Shown: positions 8,681 through 17,077, numbered from the stretch's first letter. The stretch: 64,000 bases of DNA from Mycolicibacterium diernhoferi (GCF_019456655.1 NZ_CP080332.1:3906001-3970000); one strand, 5' to 3'. Notes: generated from the letters alone by a model not told the origin. Made by a program: numbers and translations.

Positions 8681-8724
8681 ACCCCAAATTTGGGACATAT
8701 CCGACCTGGACAAGGAGATCAGCA

Positions 8725-8988
8725 ATGAAATACGATTCAACAACGAGGCTAAGTGCCGTGAGGAAAAATACCCCTCCGAGAAGTCGCAGGCCCAAGCGCA
8801 ACTGGGCCAGATGCGGGAAATCCGGCAAGCGGCGATACCGCGACTGGAATGACGCGAAGTTAGCGTTGAAGGATGCGAGATTCGTGCGCGCCATCGCGGA
8901 AGCGGATGGGGGTGCCTGCAGATGGGATATCACGCGCCAATATTTGTGTGGCTTTTGCGAGGGCTGGCATGTTACCTCGCAACCTTAA
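8725..8988 (+). CDS. Phage-type zinc-ribbon protein
   Basis: The 87-residue product is very basic at the N-terminus and ends in 'YLCGFCEGWHVTSQP'. This resembles a widespread small phage protein that ends 'Y.CP.C.GWH.TS' and has 'KRRYR..xxA..A' near its start. The CxxC and the upstream Cys/His residues could bind zinc. The ATG has a clear AAGGAG at 8712-8717, seven bases upstream, which fixes the start. It follows the terminator at 8651-8680, so expression may depend on readthrough or a separate promoter. It belongs with the similar zinc-motif gene at 9132 as a phage-like pair. Molecular role unknown. Confidence 0.7.
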   Translation: MKYDSTTRLSAVRKNTPPRSRRPKRNWARCGKSGKRRYRDWNDAKLALKDARFVRAIAEADGGACRWDITRQYLCGFCEGWHVTSQP

Positions 8989-9131
8989 TGTCACTACCGC
9001 GGGAAATCGCGCCACTAACTAATCGGCCTCTCGTTTTTCGCATGAGATCTCGACGCTCTAAGCCGACAAGATGGCGACGGGCCCAACCCGGTGTTTGCAT
9101 TTTCGCAACACCCGACAGAAAGGAATGAGCA

Positions 9132-9440
9132 ATGAGGCAATGCCTGGTCTGCGGCCGGAAGTTCGCGGCTCCTACCACCCGCGGCCGACCACCGGAGACA
9201 TGCTCGCCGGAGCACGCCGCCGTCCGAAAGACGGTGCAGCGCACAGAGTCTCGCGATAGAGCCATCGAGCGTGGCATTTCCGATGACCACGACTTGCACG
9301 GCACGTCCACCGGGTACACCTACTACGGCTGCCGCTGCAACCGGTGCCGACGCTGGGCGCGGGAGTACAAGCAAGCCCAGCGCAAGGCACAGAAAGCCGT
9401 GGCCACATTCCTTTCCTATTCGATTCTCCTGCGTGAGTAG
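9132..9440 (+). CDS. Phage-type Cys-rich protein (HGT..GCRC..CR motif)
   Basis: The 102-residue product opens with 'MRQCLVCGRKF' (CxxC) followed by 'TCSPEHA', a short zinc-finger-like module. It then has 'HGTSTGYTYYGCRCNRCRRW', a motif seen repeatedly in small actinobacteriophage proteins. The C-terminus is a basic helix. ATG 9132 follows an AAAGGA about 10 bases upstream. It sits about 140 bp downstream of the other zinc-ribbon gene on the same strand. The Cys/His pattern suggests structural zinc binding and perhaps nucleic-acid binding. No enzymatic signature is present and I assign no function. Codon use is ordinary for the island. Confidence 0.7.
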   Translation: MRQCLVCGRKFAAPTTRGRPPETCSPEHAAVRKTVQRTESRDRAIERGISDDHDLHGTSTGYTYYGCRCNRCRRWAREYKQAQRKAQKAVATFLSYSILLRE

Positions 9441-9599
9441 GCTTGTCGACGCTTCGAGTAGATCGAGCATGGCGGACGTGGCGCTTGAACTCCTTACGCA
9501 CGCCACACGCGACACGTTTAGACTTCTACGACAACCTTTCGAGACCCTCATATGAGGTCTATTTGAAGACACCTCGCTAGTTCTGCGCAGGGCTTTGAC

Positions 9600-11435
9600 T
9601 CAACCTCCAACTCGGTTGAGCATTGCGTTGGCCAGCCTTTCCGCGTAGTCACCGGCCATTGATGGATCTGGTCGTGATGGGATCTGGCTGCCCGAGCCGA
9701 ACGGGCGCGTCGTTCCGACATCCCGGCATGTCCTGGTTTGGACCACAACGTTGTCGCGGATCCCGAGCGCCACCTGGCAAGCTGGTGTCTGGGCGTTCTC
9801 CACATTGGCCGCTGTCATATGCATGGTGAGCATTGATGTCGTCCTGGCAGGATCGCTTAGGTACCAACTAAATCCTCTCTCGTAGCCGAGATCCTCATCC
9901 ACCGATGAATCCGACGAATAGGCCGTCGGGTGACCGTCCGCGCATTCATTCCAGCGCACGTTCGATGAGTCGAGGATCGCCTGCGCTTGTTCCGCAGAGG
10001 CAAAGATCACGACGGATTGCTGCACCAGATCGTCGATATACGAGATGGTCTTACCAAGTGTCTGGTCACGGACTGCCTCGTAACCGGTACCGGCATAAAC
10101 CTGTTGCTCAGCACCGTGGAGCACCCCCACACAGGCCGACGGGTCGGCTGCATGGGTGTTGTCTGAGGTGCCTTGGGACGAATTGAGTAGTTCGACAGCT
10201 CGTCCACCAGGCGGATCACCGTCAAACACACCGTCTGTGAGGGCCGTGATGTCAGCCGGTGTCAGAAGTATCGAGTCAATCGACGACGCCGGAAACTCCG
10301 GCGGTGGCGGCGTTGTAGTTTCAAGCACTGACGAAACCTCTGGGGAGCTGGACGCAGAAGGCGGCAGAACTGGAGTACTGCCCAGATCCGATGACGACGC
10401 ATCAGAGGCCGCCCAAGGTCTCCACACCAGAATCAGTGCAGCCAGAGCAAGTGCCGCGCATAAGGACAGGACAACCGACCTGACGGTCCGCTTTGAGCGT
10501 GCCGAATTCCGACTGTGCAGTCCTAGATTCGGATCTCTCGACGGCGTAGCGGCCCGTGCGAACGCTGTCTGCGCTGACCCCGAAACCGAACCATCAGCAT
10601 TTGACCGCAGAATAAGCGAGTCCGATAGCTCCACGCACCGTGCATAACGTCGGTCAGGGTCCTTATCCAGCGCTACAGAAATGCTCTGATCCAGGCTCGC
10701 CAGACCACTGTGGATCGAGGCCAATGACGGTGGTGGAGTGTTCAAGTGCCTGCTAATGACAACCGCCGGATTGGAGTTCGGGAACAAATGCGAGCCGGTC
10801 AACAGGTGGTAGGTCGTCGCAGCGAGGGCGTACTGATCGGCACGTCCATCCATGGGCTCGCCCATGAGCTGTTCGGGTGCCGCGTAGGCCACGGTTCCAA
10901 CCGTCATGTTGGTGGTGGTAATCCCGCAGGTGTCATCGAGGGGACGGGCGATCCCGAAGTCGGCCAGAAACACTTTGGGGTCGTCGGTGTCGAGGTCAGC
11001 AACGATGATGTTGGCGGGCTTGACGTCTCGGTGCAGGAGCCCCTTCTTGTGGGCATAGTCCAGCGCCCCGGCCACGGCGGTGACTATCGGCAAGACATGA
11101 CCAACAGGCATTCCCTGCGGATATCGCTGCCCTAGTAGTTCAGCGAGGTCGGTGCCGTCGATGTAGTCCATCGCGATCCACAACTGGCCCTCATATTCAC
11201 CCCGGTCGTGGATGCCGACAATGTGGGGATGCCGTAGGCCTGATGCCAGGTCAGCTTCCCGTGTGAACCGTTCGCGGAACGACTCATCCTGCGACAGATC
11301 AGGACGAAGTACCTTCAGTGCCTCCTGACGTGGGAGACGGGGGTGTTGGACCAGGTACACCTGACCCATTCCGCCCGAGCCAAGCAGGCGCAGAACGCGG
11401 TACCCGGCGAAAGTGTCACCGATTCTCAGCGGCAT
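9600..11435 (-). CDS. PknH-like receptor Ser/Thr protein kinase
   Basis: The 611-residue protein has an intact Hanks-type kinase domain (about residues 12-270): glycine loop 'GSGGMGQV' (19-26), Lys41, catalytic Asp137 in 'LHRDVKPAN', DFG at 159-161 and an APE segment. A juxtamembrane linker is followed by one membrane helix (about 330-350), a Pro/Ser linker and an extracellular domain with four cysteines ('PSACVG', 'NECADG', 'PACQVAL', 'RTCRD'). That is the PknH sensor pattern with two disulfides. ATG 11435 puts the kinase domain at the N-terminus as usual; upstream in-frame sequence is not kinase-like. It is adjacent to, and divergent from, a lipoprotein/secreted-protein pair. A decayed sister gene lies at 6510-6895. 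Confidence 0.9.
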   Translation of the reverse strand: MPLRIGDTFAGYRVLRLLGSGGMGQVYLVQHPRLPRQEALKVLRPDLSQDESFRERFTREADLASGLRHPHIVGIHDRGEYEGQLWIAMDYIDGTDLAELLGQRYPQGMPVGHVLPIVTAVAGALDYAHKKGLLHRDVKPANIIVADLDTDDPKVFLADFGIARPLDDTCGITTTNMTVGTVAYAAPEQLMGEPMDGRADQYALAATTYHLLTGSHLFPNSNPAVVISRHLNTPPPSLASIHSGLASLDQSISVALDKDPDRRYARCVELSDSLILRSNADGSVSGSAQTAFARAATPSRDPNLGLHSRNSARSKRTVRSVVLSLCAALALAALILVWRPWAASDASSSDLGSTPVLPPSASSSPEVSSVLETTTPPPPEFPASSIDSILLTPADITALTDGVFDGDPPGGRAVELLNSSQGTSDNTHAADPSACVGVLHGAEQQVYAGTGYEAVRDQTLGKTISYIDDLVQQSVVIFASAEQAQAILDSSNVRWNECADGHPTAYSSDSSVDEDLGYERGFSWYLSDPARTTSMLTMHMTAANVENAQTPACQVALGIRDNVVVQTRTCRDVGTTRPFGSGSQIPSRPDPSMAGDYAERLANAMLNRVGG

Positions 11436-11634
11436 GGGGCGAATGCTACCCACTGTCACGGCAACGACCATGGGTATGAGTCCGCCAACGTCCAATTCTG
11501 AATGCTTATCGCGCAACAGCGTGCAGAGTTGCCGATACTCGTCCGAGTAGATCGACTTTTCCACTGCGATAGCGCACCGTGCGCCTAGAATTATCCCGAT
11601 TCAGGATATTTGTGGCGGGGAAAGCGAGGGCCGG

Positions 11635-12420
11635 ATGGTAGCCCGGTATGCCTTGATGCTGCTGATCTCGTTGGCGGTCGTGGGGTGCTCCAGCTCGGGC
11701 CCTAGACCAACCCAGAACTTCGAATCGGTATCCGCTACGTCGACAACGACTAATGCGTTCACCGACTGGATACCGAGCGTGTGTGCCGATCAGTCGCTTA
11801 CGCCCATGGCCAACGGAAGCATGGCGAATGCGGATGAAACCTGGTTCTGCCGTGCGTTCAACCCATCTATCAATATGGCCATTGGGGTGTACCAAGACGT
11901 CGGAGCTATGCACTCAGATCTCAACAGTGGGCTACCGGGCTACTACTTTGCGACCATTGAAGATGATTCTGGCGCGACCTGGGTGTTCGTATCCACGGCA
12001 GGGTACGGGCCAGACGATCTGGAACCCCTAAAGGACTTCGGCTTCGTTATTGACAGAGCGGGATTAGCCTCGGTTCCTCGAAGCACAGAAAGCTCGACAC
12101 CGACTACCCGGGCATCGCAGTCAACGGCGGCACGCGAGACTGTTCCTGGCATGCACTCTAATGTCACTGTCGGACAGCCCTGTTCTGACGCAATCAGGTA
12201 CGTCTATGGCCAGGACGGCGCTGGCCGAGTCTTTGTCTGTCACGTCATCTCAGGCGGACAGCAGATGATCTGGGATGGGCCTCTCGGCGGTGACCTTGTT
12301 GGGGTGAGGAAGCCTGGATCACCTTGCCCTTACACCTATGGGGCGGCTGGACCGTTCGCGCAGACGCAGAGCGGTAGGCCCATGATTTGCACTGAGGTGG
12401 GTTGGACCATCGGACCATGA
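11635..12420 (+). CDS. Putative lipoprotein, two-part
   Basis: The 261-residue product begins with a short signal and lipobox 'LAVVGC' (Cys18), so it is probably a membrane-anchored lipoprotein facing the periplasm. A first domain (about residues 40-140) and a second (about 165-261) are joined by a Ser/Thr-rich linker. Cysteines at several positions could form disulfides. I do not recognise a named family. The first half has a 'WIPSVC...W.CRA' pattern that resembles the signal-bearing protein encoded next. ATG 11635 is preceded by GCGAGGG. It overlaps the next gene by ATGA, so the two are translationally coupled. Divergent from the receptor kinase, which suggests it may act with it (inference). 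Confidence 0.75.
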   Translation: MVARYALMLLISLAVVGCSSSGPRPTQNFESVSATSTTTNAFTDWIPSVCADQSLTPMANGSMANADETWFCRAFNPSINMAIGVYQDVGAMHSDLNSGLPGYYFATIEDDSGATWVFVSTAGYGPDDLEPLKDFGFVIDRAGLASVPRSTESSTPTTRASQSTAARETVPGMHSNVTVGQPCSDAIRYVYGQDGAGRVFVCHVISGGQQMIWDGPLGGDLVGVRKPGSPCPYTYGAAGPFAQTQSGRPMICTEVGWTIGP

Positions 12421-12926
12421 CAAACCTCCCATCCCATACGATGCGCGCGCAACCAACCCTCCTTGGGCTGGCGACAGCTCTGTGCGTCTTAGCTTCGATC
12501 CCTATTGGCATTCCCAGCAGTCACGGCGAACCACGAAGGTCCGAGGTCTACGATTGGGCAGAGGCCACCTGCGGTATTCCTAGCCTGGTGCGTGACAGAA
12601 CCGCGCCACTTCGATATGTCTCAAACGATCCGGCGGGGTGCCTGAACTTCGCTGAGGATGGCTCTGTTTACGGAGTTCATACCGTGAGCCTCACCTTCGC
12701 CAACTACTACAGCCGAGACGCTCTGCGGGCGGACGTGTCGGGCATGTCACAAGCCCTCTACCCGGTGCTCGCATACGCGGTTCTCCATCATGACAACGGG
12801 ATCTGGTACCTGGCGGTCGCTCAAGCAATGCTAGAAAGACAGGACCTTGACGGTGTAGCCGCAGCGCGCGCACCAGAGGTGCTTAAACCCCTGCAGCGTT
12901 ATGGATTCGAGGTCTTCGACATCTAG
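12417..12926 (+). CDS. Secreted protein of unknown function
   Basis: The 169-residue product has a signal peptide ending near residue 36 (hydrophobic 'LLGLATALCVLASIPIG', then 'SSHGEP'). The mature domain contains two cysteines ('EATCGIP', 'AGCLNF') that could form one disulfide. The start overlaps the upstream lipoprotein stop in ATGA, so the two genes form a coupled pair. Segments such as 'ALRADVSGMSQAL' and 'LKPLQRYGFEVFDI' parallel 'AMHSDLNSGL' and 'LEPLKDFGFVID' in the lipoprotein. This suggests that the two are diverged paralogous domains. No catalytic motif is visible. No other function can be assigned. Confidence 0.75.
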   Translation: MTNLPSHTMRAQPTLLGLATALCVLASIPIGIPSSHGEPRRSEVYDWAEATCGIPSLVRDRTAPLRYVSNDPAGCLNFAEDGSVYGVHTVSLTFANYYSRDALRADVSGMSQALYPVLAYAVLHHDNGIWYLAVAQAMLERQDLDGVAAARAPEVLKPLQRYGFEVFDI

Positions 12927-12970
12927 CGGATTGCTCGCAGTCCAGTGCCAATCTTCTGTGGGCCTGCCGA

Positions 12971-13276
12971 CTACATCAACGCGCTTGCGCCCGGAGGGAC
13001 CCAGCGAACCAGCTCATCGTGGTGGTCGCAGAGGGCGCTCCAGGGCTTCCTCGTCTCGCCGAGGCCCAACCCGTTCCACCATTCGCCCCCGCTGAGCCAC
13101 CAAGTGGCCCGCTGGAACTCGGAGATGTAGGTGCGGCCATCATAGGTCCGGCACTCAATCCGCCAGCCGGTCATGTCGGTATCGCGTTCGTCGACGATCA
13201 CGAACCGATCCCCATCGTGGTCTGAGGCGTACTGGAACGGGAACGGGAACGGGAACTGTGGTGACACGGCCTTCAC
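12971..13276 (-). CDS. Small hypothetical protein with Phe-Pro repeat start
   Basis: The 101-residue frame has strong mycobacterial codon use (GC-rich third positions) and a protein-like composition with several Trp and Tyr residues ('GWRIECRTYDGRTYISEFQR'). It starts at GTG 13276. Residues 8-13 alternate Phe-Pro because of a GGAACG hexamer repeat. No signal peptide or membrane segment is visible. Convergent with the secreted protein gene. It resembles no family I can name, and the start could also be an internal codon after the repeat. Confidence 0.5.
   Translation of the reverse strand: MKAVSPQFPFPFPFQYASDHDGDRFVIVDERDTDMTGWRIECRTYDGRTYISEFQRATWWLSGGEWWNGLGLGETRKPWSALCDHHDELVRWVPPGASALM
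13234..13256 (+). repeat. (GGAACG)x3.8 hexamer repeat
   Basis: Almost four perfect copies of GGAACG, read on the minus strand as Phe-Pro repeats at the N-terminus of the hypothetical protein ending at 12971. Confidence 0.8.
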
Positions 13277-13386
13277 TGGCGGGACCCTCCGGGAGCGGGC
13301 AACACAACTACAACGACGACCTAGCGTCGGTTATTCCCCAAGGACTCCAATCCGTATCTCTACATCTGTTGTCCCACAGACCTTTT

Positions 13387-13418
13387 TATACTTTGTGAGA
13401 CTTGCGCTGTCACAGCGC
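13387..13418 (+). promoter_or_regulatory. Candidate promoter with operator for the element's plus-strand operon
   Basis: TATACT (13387-13392, 5 of 6 to the -10 consensus) is followed by the palindrome GCGCTG-TCA-CAGCGC (13404-13418) where transcription would start. No good -35 is visible. The rest of the 13277-13632 gap shows no gene. It could drive the three overlapping genes from 13633, with a leader of about 230 nt. Confidence 0.4.
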
Positions 13419-13632
13419 TGTAGGCCCTGAGCCCGCGACCTCAGCGCAGCGTTTCACACTTCCGAGAAGTCTCAGGCCGCTGGGTTGCGGCTGCGCGCAC
13501 CAGCCGTCGTCTTCTGCGCCTCCGAGACCCAAACCCTGTGAACAGGCGTCATTGCTGCCAGAAGTACTGGAGCGGTACACCCGCCAGCTCCGGTGAACGG
13601 GCCCGCCATCGTCGGTCCGCAAAGGCGGCATC

Positions 13633-13917
13633 ATGCCTCTATCCAAACTCATCAGTCGGGTGGAACTGGCCGAACAGCTTGGCATCTCGGAAAGCGGCGA
13701 GCTTCGAGGGCGTCTCCTAGACCCAGGATGGCCAGCCCATATCCGTATAGGCCAACGAGTCTTCTACCGCGAGGCCGTGGTTGAGCAGTGGCTTCAGGAC
13801 CGGGAGGCGCGCACCACGTCTCCGGGCTTCGACAGCGCGGGCACCGCCGTGCCCCATCAGCAGCTGGACCTAGCAGTCCCCAGCGACGGCCCTACCACCG
13901 ATGGCGGTGCGCTATGA
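13633..13917 (+). CDS. Excisionase-like HTH DNA-binding protein
   Basis: This 94-residue protein begins with a MerR/HTH_17-type fold: 'ISRVELAEQLGIS' as the recognition region, a wing with 'WPAHIRIGQRVFYREAVVEQWL'. This is the usual layout of helix-turn-helix excisionase-type or plasmid-type regulators. The C-terminal 30 residues are a Pro/Ser-rich tail. ATG 13633 follows AAAGGCGG. Its stop overlaps the HNH gene start in ATGA, making it the first gene of a three-gene coupled operon. A second Xis-like protein lies beside the repressor at 18080-18283, so this one is more likely a transcriptional or replication regulator of the operon. Confidence 0.75.
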   Translation: MPLSKLISRVELAEQLGISESGELRGRLLDPGWPAHIRIGQRVFYREAVVEQWLQDREARTTSPGFDSAGTAVPHQQLDLAVPSDGPTTDGGAL

Positions 13918-14357
13918 GGCTGCCATTCACCTGGGGACCAGAGTTTTTCGAGCGCAGGGACTGCAGAACCTGTGGCCAGACCAAGCTTCTATGCCAGATG
14001 GCGAAGGACTCGCGTCGCCCGACGGGCTACCGGACGCAGTGCGGGGTATGCCGACAAGGTTATGACTGGAGCCATAGCTACAAAATCCGATCACGGAAAT
14101 ACAGGCTCCCGGCCGTCGTGGAATGTTTTACACCAGCCGATCTAGTAGACCGTCACGGCGACAGGTGCGTCTACTGCCCAGACGGCGCGTTCGAGTGCAT
14201 CGACCACGTGGTCTGTGTGCGGGCCGGGGGTACCCACACGCTCGACAACGTCGTGCCCTGCTGCGTGTCCTGTAACACGGCCAAGTATTGGGTGGTAGAC
14301 CAGCCCCTAATCCGCCGCTTCGACGAGCTGCGCGCCCAGACGGTGGTGGCACCGTGA
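13914..14357 (+). CDS. HNH endonuclease
   Basis: The 147-residue protein has a zinc knuckle near the N-terminus (C17xxC20 and C43xxC46). A C-terminal HNH nuclease core follows: C85xxC88, 'IDHVV' (Asp97-His98), 'DNVVPCCVSCNTAK' (Asn112, C117xxC120, Asn121). The DH pair and the final Asn/Cys cluster are the metal-binding and catalytic parts of the fold. Short HNH proteins in phages often act with terminase to cut DNA; elsewhere they act as homing-type nickases. No terminase is present here, so packaging use would need a helper (inference). It is coupled by overlap to the genes on both sides (ATGA upstream, GTGA downstream). Confidence 0.85.
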   Translation: MRLPFTWGPEFFERRDCRTCGQTKLLCQMAKDSRRPTGYRTQCGVCRQGYDWSHSYKIRSRKYRLPAVVECFTPADLVDRHGDRCVYCPDGAFECIDHVVCVRAGGTHTLDNVVPCCVSCNTAKYWVVDQPLIRRFDELRAQTVVAP

Positions 14358-15028
14358 GCACCGATCCCTCCCTACCCAGGGCGCTGCCAGAGTGGGCCGT
14401 CGACCGGCTGATCTACGGGGTCGCCGAAGAACCGCTAACCCCGCAGGCTGTGTGGGGCACCATGCTTCGAATCGCGATGTGCGCCCAGGCCAGAGGCTGG
14501 AGCCAAGCCGATTTCATCGGAGAGGTCACCAGCTGCCAGAGGCGCAAGATCGCCAACGGTAAGCGACGGTGGGCCAGACACAAGCTGTGGGAACAGATGC
14601 TGGTCCACAACTCCTCAGAGGCTGCCGCACACCGAGCGCTGGATAAGGCCTGGCGGTGCGCTGAGGAGAACATGTTCAGTGGAGCCCTGCGGACCACCGA
14701 CGACCTCCGCTCTGACGCCGTTGAGCGGGCATACCTATGGCAGGACAGGCTGGATACCGGGCAGGATAGCTTCACCCCCACAGAGAGCGGGGTGATGCGC
14801 TACGTCGCTACCCAGACCGAACGCCGCCGCCTGACCAGAGTGACCTGCCCGGCCAGGGACGTCGCCGAGTATGCAGGAATCTCCCCGATGACGGCCTCAC
14901 GGACGTTGAAGTCACTGTCCGACAGGGGTTTTCTGGTCCGCTTCTCCAAGGGAAGAGCTGGACTGGCGGGGAATCGACGAGCGGCCATCTACAGCTTGGC
15001 TGAACCGGACGGAGAAGATCCGGCATGA
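14354..15028 (+). CDS. Winged-helix protein, possible replication or regulatory factor
   Basis: The 224-residue product starts at GTG 14354, overlapping the HNH stop. Residues about 160-215 form a winged helix ('VAEYAGISPMTASRTLKSLSDRG' over two turns, then a basic wing 'FSKGRAGLAGNRRA'). It resembles the DNA-binding part of plasmid and integrative-element proteins. The N-terminal 150 residues are helical and rich in Trp, Gln and Arg without a known enzymatic motif. It is the last gene of the operon and is followed by a hairpin. In small integrative elements such proteins are often replication initiators or partners of a primase. That is a guess here. Confidence 0.65.
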   Translation: MSTDPSLPRALPEWAVDRLIYGVAEEPLTPQAVWGTMLRIAMCAQARGWSQADFIGEVTSCQRRKIANGKRRWARHKLWEQMLVHNSSEAAAHRALDKAWRCAEENMFSGALRTTDDLRSDAVERAYLWQDRLDTGQDSFTPTESGVMRYVATQTERRRLTRVTCPARDVAEYAGISPMTASRTLKSLSDRGFLVRFSKGRAGLAGNRRAAIYSLAEPDGEDPA

Positions 15029-15217
15029 TGGGCGTATCGATGTGTAGGTGTTACATATGCATGGAAGATATTCCTAAGTACCACAATAGCTTCGGTGTCT
15101 ATCGGTCTTCCCCTCCGCTGGTTCCCCCAGGTGATATCGATCTAGGAACCCGCCATGCTCACTGCCCTAGATACCGCCATTAAAGGGCTCCAGAAGGCCC
15201 GTAGACCGACTTTCTAA

Positions 15218-15245
15218 GCCGTTTGGGGTCACACCCCTCAGCGGC
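15218..15245 (+). terminator. Possible hairpin terminator after the HNH operon
   Basis: Nested pairing GCCG...CGGC outside and GGGGT-CAC-ACCCC inside. It lies about 190 bp after the winged-helix gene stop and has no U-tract, so assignment is weak. The remaining sequence of the gap shows no gene. Confidence 0.3.
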
Positions 15246-15271
15246 AGCCGTATGGACGAACTGGGTGCCCT

Positions 15272-15618
15272 CTACTCAGGAAGCGCTGTGCACACGAGGG
15301 GAAGTGTCAGTGTGATCTCGGGGTGGGTCTTCTTCGCGGCCAGTGCCTGTGCACATTGTTGAATGGTGTTCAGCCGGTCGGCATCCTGGGTTTCCTGGGC
15401 TTGGCGGACCTCGTCGAGCTTGTCGGTGGCCACAAACACCCCGACCCCGGCGAGGATGAAGATCAGGATGCTGGCGGTGGTGAGGAACCCGGTCAGGACG
15501 TGTTGGTGCGCTTGCGCAGCACCAGGATCGCGGCCCGTTGGTGGGCGCATTGCACCTCTGCTCGGATCTGGGAGACCGGCTGAACGGCTGGGCAAGCATC
15601 GGACCACGGGCAGCTCAA
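15272..15618 (-). pseudogene. Small one-helix membrane protein split by a frameshift
   Basis: Two minus-strand frames join into one sensible protein. The first (from TTG 15618) reads 'VQPVSQIRAEVQCAHQRAAI' then 'LVLRKRTNT' and hits TGA at 15493-15495. The second, one base back, continues 'LTGFLTTASILIFILAGVGV', a membrane helix, then a soluble helix 'DKLDEVRQAQETQDADRLN' and a short Cys-containing end at 15272. The joined product would be about 115 residues with one membrane segment. It could be a true pseudogene, a sequencing error or, less likely, a programmed -1 shift. The alternative uninterrupted frame from 15700 has an unprotein-like Arg/Pro-rich N-terminus. Role unknown. Confidence 0.45.
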
Positions 15619-15799
15619 AGAAGGCCCCGTTCAGGGGTGCTCGGCAAACCCCCTGGAACGACACAGCCTCCCTGGCGACCCTCCTGAGGCACACGTACAT
15701 CGGCCCTCAGTCCCGGCGAGAAAAACCGCAGGTCACTGCCTGTGTATCCCTAATAGATAGAGATCGCTGATGACAATCGTGGTGTCGGCGGGTCAATCT

Positions 15800-17077
15800 C
15801 TAGCTCTTCCTGTCCACTTGGAGGTCGAGACCTCTGTTCCCAGCTACTTTCAGCATCGTGGCTTGGAGGTCTTCTTGATCCTCTGTCACCACGATGAAGG
15901 AGTCATGCACCGGGAGTGGGCAGCGTCCTGTCTTCTCGATCATCTGGAGCATGACTTGGATCGCCATGTCGGAGTCTGTCCGCATGAACCGGGCTCCACA
16001 GTCTGAACCGAACAGCTCTTTGATGGGTTCATGCTTCTCTGCTATTGCCTCGACAATGTACTCGGCAACGATCCTCGGCAGCTTCCCTGAACTGGATTCT
16101 ATTCCGCACAGGGTTCTATGTTCCGCATACGTACGAAGGTGATGCGTCAGAGCCTTCATGGCACTTGGAAGATCTCTGGCGTTGAGCATGATGAGGAATG
16201 CCCGCTTCACGACGTCTCGGTCGTAGCCCTCTATCTCGTAGAGGTCCCCTACCGGAATCGGCAGCCCCATTTGGGTGTATGCCATCACGGGATGCAGGCT
16301 CTTGTAATCCAACTCAACCGTGTCGCGGAGCTCCCCATCCAATTGCAGCCTCACCCACGCCCGGTGACGCCTTGGCATGTTCTGGACCGAGTCTCCCTGC
16401 AGGTAAAAGCGCCCGCCACGGTCGAAGGTACCGTTGAAGATCCTTCGTCCCCTTACGGTTCCGAACGTCTGGCCGCTCCCCACCCACACGTCGAGCGTCC
16501 CAAGACTGGTATTGATGACCTCGACTTGCACCCGCATCTTGGCGACCTCGTCGGTGTCTGAATAGTCCTTCAAGTCGGAGATATCTTCGCCGTCGAGGTC
16601 ATCCTTGCTCTTGCGCAGGACGATGGCTTCGAACCTTTCAGGTTCACCCCGTCCTTCGCGCCGTTCAACGACATCGCCGGTCAGGTTCACCAGGGCGCTG
16701 GTGGCGGTTGCAGTTGACTGCCAGCCCCGATTCGCCGAGTTGTACCAATAGCCTGTGAACGCCTTGGCGAGCCCGAGGTCGGCGAGCTGATCTACGGCCT
16801 TCGTGACGTAGTGGTAGCTGTAGTACTGGTCTGCATACCGCTTCGGAGGGTAGAAATTCTTCCTCCGGCTGTAGCGGACCCCATTCCCTGTGAGCTTGTA
16901 AACCACCAGAAGCGAACGGGCGACACTTGCGATAGACCATGGCATTTCGCCTGTCAAACCAGGCGGGAGCACGGGTCGCAGCTTCTCTAACACCGGGAAC
17001 AATTGGTCAGGACGCCAGCGCAGTTCCAACGGTACCTGCGCTCTGGCGAGCGGATTCTCTAGGCCGAAAGATGTCAC
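15800..17077 (-). CDS. Minimal family-A polymerase-like protein with N-terminal wHTH
   Basis: In the C-terminal half of this 425-residue protein three motifs occur in the order of the family-A (Pol I/T7) palm. Motif A is 'VELDYKSLHPVM' with Asp257. A motif-B-like helix is 'RDVVKRAFLIMLNA' with Arg287 and Lys291. Motif C is 'PVHDSFIV' with His391-Asp392. Before it lies 'DSDMAIQVMLQMIEKTG', like the helix that precedes motif C in Pol I. No 3'-5' or 5'-3' exonuclease is present and the fingers are very short. Residues about 45-125 look like a winged helix. Start is GTG 17077 inside a palindrome. It is probably a replicase or primase-polymerase of the integrative element (inference). Related unnamed proteins with the pattern 'RIFNG.F..GGRFY' occur in other mobile elements. 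Confidence 0.65.
   Translation of the reverse strand: MTSFGLENPLARAQVPLELRWRPDQLFPVLEKLRPVLPPGLTGEMPWSIASVARSLLVVYKLTGNGVRYSRRKNFYPPKRYADQYYSYHYVTKAVDQLADLGLAKAFTGYWYNSANRGWQSTATATSALVNLTGDVVERREGRGEPERFEAIVLRKSKDDLDGEDISDLKDYSDTDEVAKMRVQVEVINTSLGTLDVWVGSGQTFGTVRGRRIFNGTFDRGGRFYLQGDSVQNMPRRHRAWVRLQLDGELRDTVELDYKSLHPVMAYTQMGLPIPVGDLYEIEGYDRDVVKRAFLIMLNARDLPSAMKALTHHLRTYAEHRTLCGIESSSGKLPRIVAEYIVEAIAEKHEPIKELFGSDCGARFMRTDSDMAIQVMLQMIEKTGRCPLPVHDSFIVVTEDQEDLQATMLKVAGNRGLDLQVDRKS

Noticed and set aside
8021..8743. A 240-codon minus-strand frame over the gene-poor stretch
   Set aside because: It crosses the promoter-terminator unit and the transposase remnant in antisense, and has no family resemblance; only a middle part looks protein-like.
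13421..13445. Possible attL: CCCGCGACC shared with the tRNA T-arm region
   Set aside because: Only 9 contiguous bases match and the flanks differ; too short in a GC-rich genome to call an attachment site.
15276..15599. A 107-codon minus-strand frame overlapping the membrane protein
   Set aside because: Arg/Pro/His-rich reading of the same DNA; the frames on either side of the shift are far more protein-like.
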